Positions 27,352 to 36,366 are shown, counted from the stretch's first letter. The stretch is DNA of 36,872 bases from Bacteroidota bacterium (GCA_018266895.1 JAFDZQ010000037.1:44450-81321), one strand, 5' to 3'. Translations and numbers: made by a program. The notes: generated by a model not told the origin, from the letters alone.

Positions 27352-27469
27352 TAAATGAGTTTAGTATTGATTTCAGGAAACAAATGATTTAGTTTCCGTA
27401 AAACTTCATTCACTGTTCATTTCTATTCAATAAATTAATTTTAAATTAAATTTATCTGAAGGAGGCAAC

Positions 27470-28897
27470 ATGAAAAAACTAATTTCTATCACTCTTCTTT
27501 CTTTCATCTTTGTTCATTTTATGTATGCAAGTGACGGACCGAATGTCTGGAGTACATCTCTAAGCGGTGCCGGTCAGATCTGGACAATTGTCATTAACCC
27601 CGTAAATCAGAATATTATTTATGCGGGAAGCAATACTACAGGTATATGGAAATCAACCAATGCCGGATTGAACTGGACTCAGACAAATGCCGGTCTGACC
27701 AATGTGACTGTTCAGGCTATGGGTATAGGAACTTCTAACCCGAATATTCTGTACTGCGGGACAAGTCAGACAGGTTCAGGAGCAGGAATTTACAGATCTT
27801 CTGATGCAGGTGCAAACTGGACACAAGTCAACAGCGGTATTGTTGAAACGTCACTCGGCATTCAGTCCATTGCAGTGGATCAGTTAAATCCTGATGTTGC
27901 ATATGCAACAGTTTTCGACGGAGTAGTTGATTCACAGGTGGGAATTTATAAAACCACAAACGGCGGAACTAACTGGAATGCGGCTAATACAGGGATCGGG
28001 ACAGTTAAAAATATTCTTCCCGTAATCATCAACCCATTGAATCATAATGTGTTATACTGCGGAACTTCATTCGGAGTGACATCACAAACCGGTCCGCCTC
28101 ATATTTACAAAAGTGTTGACGCTGCGGCAAGCTGGACAGATGTCAGTAACGGAATACCCGGACTTGCCACGGATAATAAACCTGTCCGGTGTTTAAGCAT
28201 CAGCACGGCAGATACTTCTCTGCTGCTTGCCGGGATATTCATGAACACTGATTCGCTGAGCGGAATGTATGTTACTACGAACGGCGGAGGGCTTTGGACC
28301 AGAAGGCATACCGGATTGCCGAATTTAGTAGGTACTTTACCCAGAAGCTGCATGATAAAACCGGGCAGTACTAAGGAATTTTATGCGGGACTGGGAAACT
28401 CCACAAATACGGGAGTGGGTGTATTCAAAACTACAAATGCTGGATTGTCCTGGACTGATTTTAACGGCGGGACAATGATAAATACAATTTCGGTAAGATC
28501 TCTTGTCTTCAGGACTTCAGGAGATACTACTTTATATGCAGGAGGTGCGCATCCGACAGTTTCTACAGGTCAGGGAGTTTTTGAATACACATCAATAATC
28601 ACAGGCACAGGAAATCAGAACGTGACAGTTCCGGGAGATTTCATACTGAAACAGAATTATCCGAATCCGTTCAATCCTGAAACGCATCTGGAATTTGGAA
28701 TACCGGAACTGGGATTTGTATCTTTGAAAGTATATGATATATCCGGAAGAGAAGCAGCAACATTAGTAAATGAAAATCTTTCCCCGGGAAGATATGAAGT
28801 CAGCTTTAACGGCAGCGAACTTTCGAGCGGAGTTTATTTTTATGTTCTAAGAGCAGGAAACACTAAAATCACAAAGAGCATGATGTTATTAAAGTAA
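27470..28897 (+). CDS. BNR/YCF48-type propeller protein with T9SS sorting domain
   Basis: The protein has 475 residues. AAGGAGG sits at 27459-27465, five bases before the ATG. A signal peptide (to about residue 20, FMYAS) precedes propeller repeats of the sortilin/YCF48 type: IIYAGSNTTGIWKSTNAGLN, ILYCGTSQ...GIYRSSDAGANW, AYATVF...GIYKTTNGGTNW, LYCGTSFG...IYKSVDAAASW and FYAGLG...GVFKTTNAGLSW. The C-terminus holds YPNPFNPET near residue 396, LKVYDISGREAATLV and GVYFYVLRAGN...KSMMLLK, a T9SS type A sorting domain. The product should be exported and surface-linked. It is the complete counterpart of the truncated gene at 22640. Ligand unknown. Confidence 0.88.
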   Translation: MKKLISITLLSFIFVHFMYASDGPNVWSTSLSGAGQIWTIVINPVNQNIIYAGSNTTGIWKSTNAGLNWTQTNAGLTNVTVQAMGIGTSNPNILYCGTSQTGSGAGIYRSSDAGANWTQVNSGIVETSLGIQSIAVDQLNPDVAYATVFDGVVDSQVGIYKTTNGGTNWNAANTGIGTVKNILPVIINPLNHNVLYCGTSFGVTSQTGPPHIYKSVDAAASWTDVSNGIPGLATDNKPVRCLSISTADTSLLLAGIFMNTDSLSGMYVTTNGGGLWTRRHTGLPNLVGTLPRSCMIKPGSTKEFYAGLGNSTNTGVGVFKTTNAGLSWTDFNGGTMINTISVRSLVFRTSGDTTLYAGGAHPTVSTGQGVFEYTSIITGTGNQNVTVPGDFILKQNYPNPFNPETHLEFGIPELGFVSLKVYDISGREAATLVNENLSPGRYEVSFNGSELSSGVYFYVLRAGNTKITKSMMLLK

Positions 28898-28961
28898 TCC
28901 GGGAAATGAATATCACATAAAAGAAATCATCCCGGAATCACTCATTTAGAGATTCAGACTG

Positions 28962-29002
28962 AGACACAGAGAAAATAATCGGTTCTTAATATCTCTGTGT
29001 CT
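28962..29002 (+). terminator. Hairpin terminator after the propeller gene
   Basis: An 11-bp perfect stem, AGACACAGAGA with TCTCTGTGTCT, and a 19-base loop are followed by TTGTTT. It ends 20 bases before the next start codon, so partial read-through into the GDCCVxC gene is possible. Confidence 0.5.
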
Positions 29003-29022
29003 TTGTTTATAAATTTTAATTT

Positions 29023-29265
29023 ATGAATATAAATAAGACTGCAACATACATAGGCAAGAAAGTTAATCTCAGTTCGGTTATTACCTGTCCGAATTGTAAA
29101 TACAGCAAGAAAGAATTAATGCCTGTTGATGCCTGCGTATATTTTTATGAATGTGAACATTGCGGGACACTGCTGAAACCCTTAAAAGGAGACTGCTGTA
29201 TTTTCTGCAGTTACGGTAATGTAAAATGTCCGCCTGTACAGTCAGGAAATAATTGCTGCACATAG
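29023..29265 (+). CDS. GDCCVxC-domain small cysteine-rich protein
   Basis: The protein has 80 residues and eleven cysteines. The pattern ITCPNCKYSKKELMPVDACV, YECEHCGTLLKPLKGDCCIF and CSYGNVKCPPVQ is the GDCCVxC family (here GDCCIFC), some members of which are selenoproteins. All positions here are normal cysteine codons. The family is often seen near mercury- or thiol-related genes; no such genes are here. The CPNC and CEHC pairs suggest a zinc knuckle, and the GDCCIFC motif a metal or redox site. It is cytoplasmic, and nine bases separate it from the HEAT-like gene downstream, so the two probably form an operon. Confidence 0.82.
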   Translation: MNINKTATYIGKKVNLSSVITCPNCKYSKKELMPVDACVYFYECEHCGTLLKPLKGDCCIFCSYGNVKCPPVQSGNNCCT

Positions 29266-29274
29266 AATAAGTTT

Positions 29275-29781
29275 ATGCAAACATTCGGAAAAATATTATC
29301 CGGGGGGGATCTCAGGAGCATTGGCAAAAGCAATGAAGCAGTTCAGCAGATAAAAGATCAGAAAAGTTTTGATAAACTGTTCAACTGTATTTACCATAAA
29401 GACAGACTCGTTGTAATGAGAGCCGCTGACGCTATAGAAAAGATCACATCTGAACATCCCGAATTTCTTTTTAAACATAAAAAAAAGTTACTTGAATTGT
29501 GCCTCAGCGCTGAGAATAAAGAACTCAAATGGCATCTTGCATTGCTTTTACCAAGAATTGAAATTAACCTCACAGAGTTGCGCAAAACCGTGAACATTTT
29601 AAAAAAGTGGGCTTTGGACAAAGAGGAATCAAGAATTGTAAGAGTAAACTCTGTTCAGGGTTTGTATGAAATCTCGCATGGACATGAAATTTTAAGAAAA
29701 GAATTTGAAACTGTTACTGATGAACTCAGAAAGGAAAACATTCCGTCTGTTAATGCACGGATTAAAAAATTGAAACTTTGA
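29275..29781 (+). CDS. HEAT-like repeat protein, 168 residues
   Basis: This small all-helical cytoplasmic protein consists of repeated pairs of helices typical of HEAT/armadillo repeats: FDKLFNCIYHKDRLVVMRAA, DAIEKITSEHPEFLFKHKKK, ELKWHLALLLPRIE and RIVRVNSVQGLYEISHGHEI. Such proteins bind other macromolecules without catalysing a reaction. It follows the GDCCVxC gene by nine bases and is followed by a terminator, so these two genes form one unit. The partner is unknown. Confidence 0.65.
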   Translation: MQTFGKILSGGDLRSIGKSNEAVQQIKDQKSFDKLFNCIYHKDRLVVMRAADAIEKITSEHPEFLFKHKKKLLELCLSAENKELKWHLALLLPRIEINLTELRKTVNILKKWALDKEESRIVRVNSVQGLYEISHGHEILRKEFETVTDELRKENIPSVNARIKKLKL

Positions 29782-29818
29782 GATATAATAATCTGAACGT
29801 ATTCTGTTATGTTGTAAT

Positions 29819-29844
29819 TCTGACAGAATCCGTCAGATTTTTTT
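29819..29844 (+). terminator. Rho-independent terminator
   Basis: A stem TCTGAC/GTCAGA with a seven-base loop (AGAATCC) is immediately followed by seven Ts. It closes the GDCCVxC/HEAT unit 38 bases after the stop. Confidence 0.8.
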
Positions 29845-29994
29845 GAAACACACCTTAGTCATTTAATTTAATATCTCAATATCATTCTTAATAATTTCTG
29901 ATATTCTTTTTTACATGACGAGTTCAGCAGACAATAAAATTATGCTGACATATAATTGTATATTTAGAGATTTGAAAAATAATTAATTTTATAA

Positions 29995-32130
29995 ATGACA
30001 GAAATAATAACAGAACATATAAGCAATACACTTTCCATCAGCAAGAAACAGGTTTCCGCAACGGTTGAACTGCTGGAAGAAGGAGCTACAATTCCTTTCA
30101 TTTCACGGTACAGAAAAGAAGCAACGGGCAGTCTGGATGAAATGCAGGTAGCTGAAATTCAGACAGAACTTAAAAGACTGAATGAACTTATCAAACGCCG
30201 TGAATACATTCTTAAAAGCATTGATGATCAGGATAAGTTAACCGATAAGCTTGCAGAAAAGATAAACAACTGCTGGGAGATCAATGCGCTTGAAGACCTT
30301 TACCTTCCGTTTAAACCAAAAAGAAAAACAAGAGCTGCTGCAGCAAGGGAAAAAGGTCTTGAACCACTCGCTGCGTCACTGCTGAAACAGGAAGATATTA
30401 ATGTAAATGAAGAAGCTTTGAAATATCTGAATGAAGAAGTGTTAACTTCAGATGATGCTCTTTCAGGAGCGCGGGATATAATCGCTGAATGGATCAATGA
30501 AGATATTCCTGCGCGGAATGCATTAAGAGAACTTTATAAAAATACTGCGGTACTTAATTCGAAAGTTGTCCCGAAGAAAAAAGAAGAAGGACAAAAGTAT
30601 CTTGACTATTTTGAATATTCAGAGGAACTGAGTAAATGTCCCGGGCACAGATTGCTGGCAATGCTTCGCGCTGAACAGGAAGGCATTCTCAGAGTTTCAA
30701 TTGATACAGATCATGACATTGCCGTAAAAATTTTAGACAGGATCTTTGTTAAAAATAATACCGGGAATGAATCGTCTGAACAGGTTTCTCTTGCTGTTAA
30801 AGATTCATTCAAAAGATTATTATCACCGTCAATAGAAACAGAATTTTTCAACACAGCCAAAGAAAGAGCGGACAAAGAGGCAATACTTGTATTCTCCGAA
30901 AATCTCCGTCAGCTTTTGCTTGCTTCCCCTCTCGGACCTAAATCGACGCTTGCAATCGATCCCGGATTCAGAACCGGATGTAAAGTAGTGTGTCTTGATG
31001 AACAGGGTTCTCTTATAAACAGTACGACAATATATCCTCATCCTCCTCAGAATCAGGTCAAAGAATCATCTGACACTATTAAAAGATTAATTAAACAATA
31101 TAAGATCAGAGCTATTGCCATCGGCACAGGAACTGCCGGCAGAGAAACAGAGAGTTTCATAAAATCCGTACTGGAAGGTTCATCTGAAATTGAAATATAT
31201 ATGGTAAATGAATCAGGAGCATCTATTTATTCCGCTTCAGAAGCTGCAAGGGAAGAATTTCCCGAACTTGATCTGACAGTACGCGGAGCAATCTCAATAG
31301 GAAGGCGGCTTATGGACCCGCTTGCAGAACTTGTAAAGATAGATGCAAAATCAATAGGTGTTGGACAGTATCAGCATGACGTGGATCAGGAAAATTTAAG
31401 GGAAAGTCTTGATCAGACAGTCAGTCTTGCAGTTAATACGGTTGGAGTGAATCTGAATACTTCAAGCAGGCATCTGCTCAGGTATGTTTCAGGAATCGGC
31501 AATAAAATCGCTGAAGCAATAATCACATACCGTCAGGATAACGGACCTTTTAAATCGAGAAAAGAACTTATGAAGGTAAAAGGCTTAGGTGCAAAAGTAT
31601 TCGAACAGTCAGCGGGATTTTTAAGAATACCCGGAGCAAAGAATCCTCTGGATAACAGCGCAGTTCATCCGGAAAGCTATAAGATAGTTGATAAAATGGC
31701 GAAGGATATTTCAAAGCCTGTTGATGAACTTATTAAATCAGAAGAAGTCCGAAAACAGATAGATATAAAAAAATATATAAATGATAAAGTCGGTCTTCCT
31801 ACACTTGAAGACATAATGAACGAATTAAAGAAGCCCGGCCTTGATCCGAGAGGAAAAGCAGAAGTCTTTTCATTTGCAGAATCTGTAAAAGACATTGATG
31901 ATCTGACAATTGACATGAGGCTGCCTGGAGTAATTACAAATCTTACAAAGTTCGGAGCGTTTGTAAACATTGGCATAAAGGAAAACGGACTGTTACACGT
32001 TTCACAGATAAGCAGCAGCAGATTTATCAAAGACCCGGCGGAAGTTTTAAAACTGGATCAGAAAGTAATAGTAAGAATTACAAACATTGACAAAGAAAGG
32101 AAGAGGATTCAGTTGTCGATGAAAGATTAA
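29995..32130 (+). CDS. tex: Tex-family RNA-binding transcription accessory protein
   Basis: The 711 residues are full length for the family. In order: the Tex N-terminal helical domain (LLEEGATIPFISRYRKEATG at about 27-46); the YqgF/RNase H-like domain starting near 318 (STLAIDPGFRTGCKVVCLDE); the conserved SIGRRLMDPLAELVKIDAKS and GVGQYQHDVDQ; a helix-hairpin-helix part (KIAEAIITYRQDNGPFKSRK); and a C-terminal S1 RNA-binding domain from about 638 (LPGVITNLTKFGAFVNIGIK...GLLHVSQIS). Tex proteins bind nucleic acids and affect transcription. This is a host gene, monocistronic, with a terminator 150 bases upstream. Confidence 0.95.
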   Translation: MTEIITEHISNTLSISKKQVSATVELLEEGATIPFISRYRKEATGSLDEMQVAEIQTELKRLNELIKRREYILKSIDDQDKLTDKLAEKINNCWEINALEDLYLPFKPKRKTRAAAAREKGLEPLAASLLKQEDINVNEEALKYLNEEVLTSDDALSGARDIIAEWINEDIPARNALRELYKNTAVLNSKVVPKKKEEGQKYLDYFEYSEELSKCPGHRLLAMLRAEQEGILRVSIDTDHDIAVKILDRIFVKNNTGNESSEQVSLAVKDSFKRLLSPSIETEFFNTAKERADKEAILVFSENLRQLLLASPLGPKSTLAIDPGFRTGCKVVCLDEQGSLINSTTIYPHPPQNQVKESSDTIKRLIKQYKIRAIAIGTGTAGRETESFIKSVLEGSSEIEIYMVNESGASIYSASEAAREEFPELDLTVRGAISIGRRLMDPLAELVKIDAKSIGVGQYQHDVDQENLRESLDQTVSLAVNTVGVNLNTSSRHLLRYVSGIGNKIAEAIITYRQDNGPFKSRKELMKVKGLGAKVFEQSAGFLRIPGAKNPLDNSAVHPESYKIVDKMAKDISKPVDELIKSEEVRKQIDIKKYINDKVGLPTLEDIMNELKKPGLDPRGKAEVFSFAESVKDIDDLTIDMRLPGVITNLTKFGAFVNIGIKENGLLHVSQISSSRFIKDPAEVLKLDQKVIVRITNIDKERKRIQLSMKD

Positions 32131-32278
32131 TAGTGAGAGTTTCACACAACGAAAAAATATATAATTAAAATCCTGAATTATTCAGATCTACATCTAATAT
32201 ACTTTTTACCATTTCATTTATTTTTTAATATTTATATTGTGTAATTGTATTTATTTAGTAAATTAGAAAAGTATCAAA

Positions 32279-33571
32279 TTGAATACGCATCACAAAATTA
32301 TAAATGGTGACAGCAGACAAATGATTGAATTGTCTGACAACTCGATTCACTTAGCTCTAACTTCACCTCCTTATTGGCAACTTAAAGACTACGGCTCTGA
32401 AAATCAAATCGGATTTCACGACAATTACGAAAATTACATAAACAATCTGAACTTAGTTTGGAAGGAATGTTATCGGGTTCTGCACAATGGCTGCAGGTTA
32501 TGCGTAAATATTGGAGACCAGTTTGCGCGAGCTGTTTATTATGGTCGCTATAAAGTAATTCCAATCAGAGAAGAAATAATTAAATTCTGTGAGAATATTG
32601 GTTTTGATTATATGGGTGCAATTATTTGGCAAAAAGTAACGACATCGAATACAACTGGCGGAGGTATTCAAATGGGATCCTATCCTTATCCACGAAACGG
32701 AATATTGAAGTTAGACTATGAGTTTATTCTTATTTTTAAAAAACTTGGCGATGCGCCAAAGCCAACCAAAGAACAAAAAGAACTTTCTAAAATGACAGCT
32801 GAAGAATGGAACACATTCTTTGCAGGACACTGGAATTTTTCAGGTGCAAGACAAGACAATCACATTGCAATGTTTCCGGAAGAGTTACCAAAGCGCTTGA
32901 TAAAAATGTTTGCATTTGCAGGTGATACTGTTCTTGATCCATTTACTGGCAGCGGTACAACTAATCTTGCTGCAAAGAATTCAGGAAGAAATTCTATTGG
33001 TTATGAAATTAATTCCGATTTTATCCCAACCATCAAACAAAAATTGGGTGCTAATCAGACTGATATTCACAATACAACTTATGAGTTTACGGAACAAAAG
33101 CTTCTTACAGTTAATTTTGCAAAAGAAATTAAAAAGTTACCTTACATTTTCAAAGACCCTCATACACTTAATAAGAAAATTGATGTTAAGAAATTACAAT
33201 TCGGTTCAAAGATTGACAAAGACAGTTCAAGTAAAAGAGAAAAATTTTTCACAGTTAAAGAAGTTATAAGTCCTGAGAAGATTCGATTGAACAATGATAT
33301 AACTATAAAACTAATTGGGATAAAGGAAGACCCTAAAGTTAATGGAGATGCAACAAAGTTTCTGATTGAGAAAACAAAGGGCAAAAGAGTTTTTCTTAAA
33401 TACGACTTAATAAAATATGACAGTGAAAGCAATCTTCTTTGTTACCTCTATCTTGAGAATAAAACATTTATCAATGCACATTTAATTAAGAATGGTTTGG
33501 TGAAAGTAGATAATAATTCAAACTTTAAATACAAACAAAAATTTTTAAATATTCAATTAACCCAAGTATGA
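32279..33571 (+). CDS. N4-cytosine-type DNA methyltransferase fused to SNase-like domain
   Basis: The protein has 430 residues. The start is TTG: an in-frame TAG lies 15 bases upstream, and the first ATG would remove part of the methylase core. The order is beta class: catalytic motif IV TSPPYWQLKDYG at 28-39, then the recognition region, then motif I VLDPFTGSGTTNLAAK at about 218-233 and GYEIN. Residues about 320-425 are an extra domain resembling the staphylococcal nuclease OB fold: IKLIGIKEDPKVNGDATKFL, GKRVFLKYDLI, LLCYLYLENKTFINAHLIKN and GLVKVD. The nuclease catalytic Arg/Glu/Arg positions look replaced (K, K and N), so it is probably a binding module. It is the first gene of a four-gene overlapping operon that ends with an MjaI-type endonuclease; the expected site is CTAG. 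Confidence 0.87.
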   Translation: MNTHHKIINGDSRQMIELSDNSIHLALTSPPYWQLKDYGSENQIGFHDNYENYINNLNLVWKECYRVLHNGCRLCVNIGDQFARAVYYGRYKVIPIREEIIKFCENIGFDYMGAIIWQKVTTSNTTGGGIQMGSYPYPRNGILKLDYEFILIFKKLGDAPKPTKEQKELSKMTAEEWNTFFAGHWNFSGARQDNHIAMFPEELPKRLIKMFAFAGDTVLDPFTGSGTTNLAAKNSGRNSIGYEINSDFIPTIKQKLGANQTDIHNTTYEFTEQKLLTVNFAKEIKKLPYIFKDPHTLNKKIDVKKLQFGSKIDKDSSSKREKFFTVKEVISPEKIRLNNDITIKLIGIKEDPKVNGDATKFLIEKTKGKRVFLKYDLIKYDSESNLLCYLYLENKTFINAHLIKNGLVKVDNNSNFKYKQKFLNIQLTQV

Positions 33572-34692
33572 GTAATCAAGAAGATTTAATTAATCAACTA
33601 TCTATAAGTCAAAGAGGATATATAACTGATTCATATTCAATGTCAATTGGTGAATTTATGAATATGTATAAGGATAAAGAGCTTATTGTAAATCCAAAAT
33701 ATCAAAGAGAATTCAGATGGTCGGACCAACAACAATCGAGATTTATTGAATCAATTTTTTTGCAAATACCTTTGCCATCAATTTTTATTTTCCAAGATAA
33801 AAAAATGTGGGAAGTCATAGATGGTCTTCAGAGATTGTCAACAATATTTTTATTTACAGGAATCTCTGACCTAAAGGATAAAGATGGAAATCCATTACAA
33901 CCAACAACTCTTAAAGATACAAAAACCCTTAAGGCTCTAAATTCAATGAAATGGGAAGACTTCAGTGAAGAACTTCAATTTAATTTTAAAAAAACTAAAA
34001 TGGAGGTAAAAATAATAAAAGATATTTCCTCAGAAAAATCTAAAGCAAAATTTGAATTATTTCAAAGGTTAAATCAAAAACCTTCAATTTTATCAGGACA
34101 GGAATATAGGAATGCGCTTTTTATAATGTATGATGAATTAATATTTGATTGGCTAAAAGATTTATCTAATTATTCTAATTTCAAAGAATGCATTTCTGGC
34201 TTAGAAGACAGATGGCTTAAAGAACAATATGATAAAGAATTAATAATGAGACTTTTTGTTTTTCCGATTTATGAATTAAAATCTAAATTCAAAAAAGTTG
34301 ACGATTATTTGGATGATTCAATATTTTATTCGGAAAATGATTCATTAATAAGCAAAATTGATATTGGAACATTTAATTTAGCAAACGAAAAGCAAAAATT
34401 TCAAAAAACTTTTGATTTATTGTTTCAAGCAAAAGGAGTAGATGTATTTAAGAGAAGTACTGGATCTAGTGGTCAACAATTTTTAGAATCATATTTTGAA
34501 GCAATAGCAATTGGACTTTACTTCAATATAGATAATTATTCAGAAAACGATATTGATTTAATTAATATTAAAATAGATAATTTAGAAAGTCAGGATGAAT
34601 TCAAAAAGGCAAGAGGAATCGGAACAAATACAGAAATTAGAATTAAAAAATTAGTGCCTTTTAGCAAAAAATATTTTTCTAAAGATGAGTAA
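33568..34692 (+). CDS. DUF262 (GmrSD-type N-terminal) protein
   Basis: The protein has 374 residues. The DUF262 hallmarks are VNPKYQREFRWSDQQQSRFI at 41-60, ESIFLQIPLPSIFI at 61-74 and DGLQRLSTIFLF at 85-96. This ParB/sulfiredoxin-like fold binds and often hydrolyses nucleotides in type IV restriction enzymes and phosphorothioate-linked systems. Residues 100-374 are helical and carry no DUF1524 HNH nuclease, so on its own it should not cut DNA. The ATG overlaps the methyltransferase stop by four bases (ATGA), which implies translational coupling. It very likely regulates or senses for the HEPN nuclease that overlaps its 3' end. That partnership is inference. Confidence 0.87.
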   Translation: MSNQEDLINQLSISQRGYITDSYSMSIGEFMNMYKDKELIVNPKYQREFRWSDQQQSRFIESIFLQIPLPSIFIFQDKKMWEVIDGLQRLSTIFLFTGISDLKDKDGNPLQPTTLKDTKTLKALNSMKWEDFSEELQFNFKKTKMEVKIIKDISSEKSKAKFELFQRLNQKPSILSGQEYRNALFIMYDELIFDWLKDLSNYSNFKECISGLEDRWLKEQYDKELIMRLFVFPIYELKSKFKKVDDYLDDSIFYSENDSLISKIDIGTFNLANEKQKFQKTFDLLFQAKGVDVFKRSTGSSGQQFLESYFEAIAIGLYFNIDNYSENDIDLINIKIDNLESQDEFKKARGIGTNTEIRIKKLVPFSKKYFSKDE

Positions 34693-35341
34693 GAAGAATA
34701 GAAATATATCGGAATTGCAAAATAGTATAGATACTGATTTCATTTTACGAAGATCTGAACTCAATACTTTAAAAATTTTGGTTGATAAAAATTTAAATAA
34801 ACCGGAAGGAAAACTATTTGCTAAAAATTTAATTGTTTTTTTATATGCTCATTGGGAAGGATTTATTAAATATTCCAGCGAATGTTATATACAATTCATT
34901 TCTCACCAAAATCTTAAATATAAGGACTTGCAATATGGCCTTCTGGCAATATGTCATTTACAAAAAATGAATGAATATTTTGAATCAAAAGTTGCTTTAA
35001 AAGTACTGGCATTGGAAGAACTATTTACAAACATGGATAATAAAGCTATAATTCCAAACAATTATTCAATAGCTACATATTCGAATCTTAATGTAGAAAC
35101 TCTTCAGGAAATTTGCTTAATTATTGGATTAAATGCAGATAAGTATTCTTTAAAGAAGGGAATTATTGATGAAAAATTGTTAAGGGTTAGAAATGAAATT
35201 GTTCATGGGGCGATAAATCAAATCAGTCCAGATGATAGTATTGAAACTTTTGATTTAGTATTTCCTATTATGGAAGAATTTAAAAATGATATTCAAAATA
35301 ATGTTTCAACGATGAAATTTAATGTAAATTATAATGCCTAA
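34685..35341 (+). CDS. MAE_28990/MAE_18760-type HEPN nuclease
   Basis: This helical protein has 218 residues. LIVFLYAHWEGFIKYSSECY at 49-68 and LLRVRNEIVHGAI at 165-177 are the two conserved blocks of this HEPN family. R169-N-E-I-V-H174 is the R-x4-H signature of active HEPN ribonucleases, so a metal-independent RNase is predicted. The start overlaps the DUF262 gene by eight bases, and its end overlaps the endonuclease gene by another eight. Overlaps at both ends place it firmly inside the R-M operon. Comparable HEPN proteins act as toxins or abortive-infection effectors; the target (tRNA or mRNA) cannot be told from the sequence. Confidence 0.82.
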   Translation: MSKKNRNISELQNSIDTDFILRRSELNTLKILVDKNLNKPEGKLFAKNLIVFLYAHWEGFIKYSSECYIQFISHQNLKYKDLQYGLLAICHLQKMNEYFESKVALKVLALEELFTNMDNKAIIPNNYSIATYSNLNVETLQEICLIIGLNADKYSLKKGIIDEKLLRVRNEIVHGAINQISPDDSIETFDLVFPIMEEFKNDIQNNVSTMKFNVNYNA

Positions 35342-36032
35342 TAAACGCTTTTCAAAAGAATTCGGAAAGAAAGAAAAAGTCCTCAATTTCGCTACACAAA
35401 CATATCAGCTATCCCGACCAAATAAAGTAGGAACTGTTATGGCTCTTATCCGTGAATGCCAGCCAAAAACACTTGAACAATGGGAGAAATGGTATTTTGA
35501 AAATGCAAATACAGATGGAAAAACTCAAAGTAAAATTACAAAAAAAAGTTTAGAGGAACTGGGCGAGAGATTATATGTGAAAATCAAAGAGATCGTAATT
35601 CCTGAATGGACGGAAGCATTTAATCAACTGACTATGCAAGATTGTGTTGATTATATTTTCAATCTCACAATAAATAGAACTTATGATGGCTTTCTCCGGG
35701 AGAAGTCAGTAGTTGAAGATAACTTGGCAAAGGAATTCCCTGATGTCAAGTTTGAACAAAGCGATCCCGAACTGGATCATGCAGGCGATATTGATTATCT
35801 CGGTTGGGTTGGTGAAAAAGCATTTGGGATTCAGATAAAACCAGTAACAGCTAAAGCGAACTTTGGAAATTATTCTGCTACTGAGAGAATGAAAAACAGT
35901 TTTGAAAACTTCACAAGTAAGTATGGAGGAAAAGTATTTGTAATATTTAGTGTTGATGATAAAATTGCAAATGATGATGTGCTAAAAGAGATTGATTCCG
36001 AGATTAAAAGAATGAACAATCAATTTAAATAA
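35334..36032 (+). CDS. MjaI-family type II restriction endonuclease
   Basis: The protein has 232 residues. I recognise the MjaI family from LNLTINRTYDGF-like text (YIFNLTINRTYDGFLREKS at 107-125), the acidic block SDPELDHAGDIDYLGWVGEK and GIQIKPVTAKANFGNYSATE at 165-184. A PD-(D/E)xK-like centre is plausible with D152/D154 and the Q-x-K of GIQIKPV. MjaI cuts CTAG, so this enzyme and the methyltransferase three genes upstream should share that site. The frame is intact and overlaps the HEPN gene by eight bases. It is the last gene of the operon; no clear terminator follows. Confidence 0.88.
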   Translation: MPNKRFSKEFGKKEKVLNFATQTYQLSRPNKVGTVMALIRECQPKTLEQWEKWYFENANTDGKTQSKITKKSLEELGERLYVKIKEIVIPEWTEAFNQLTMQDCVDYIFNLTINRTYDGFLREKSVVEDNLAKEFPDVKFEQSDPELDHAGDIDYLGWVGEKAFGIQIKPVTAKANFGNYSATERMKNSFENFTSKYGGKVFVIFSVDDKIANDDVLKEIDSEIKRMNNQFK

Positions 36033-36366
36033 TATCAAACTTAAAATATTATTCCTTAACTGAGACTCCGATTGAAACAACCCTCTAAAACTTCCAGACT
36101 TCTTTTACCTTTGCGCAAGTTGAGTTGTTCTGCAAACCCAGATAAGGATTTTTTTTATCTCTTGAATTGGTACCATACTGCATTTCCCATAGATGAGTCT
36201 TATGAACACTGTATGAGGTAAAATGTTTTATCATAATGTCCGAACTATTTATAAAATTCATTATTCAGATAATAATCTCATTCAATTTTCATTGTTCAAT
36301 GTTCAACTTAATATTAGTAATTTCAGATTGCTGATTCTGAATCTTAAATTACTAATTCTTAACTGA
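36033..36366. promoter_or_regulatory. Leader of second cyclase-type gene with a hairpin next to the start
   Basis: There is no gene here. At 36313-36356 an 11-bp perfect stem (ATTAGTAATTT with AAATTACTAAT) continues after a small bulge into TCAGA/TCTGA around an eight-base loop. It ends 10 bases before the ATG at 36367, so it could hide the start region or affect RNA stability. No T run follows. The rest of the stretch is AT-rich without structure. Confidence 0.4.

Noticed and set aside
32910..33269. Plus-strand open frame inside the methyltransferase gene
   Set aside because: It is an out-of-frame reading of the methylase; the main frame carries motif I (DPFTGSGTT) there.
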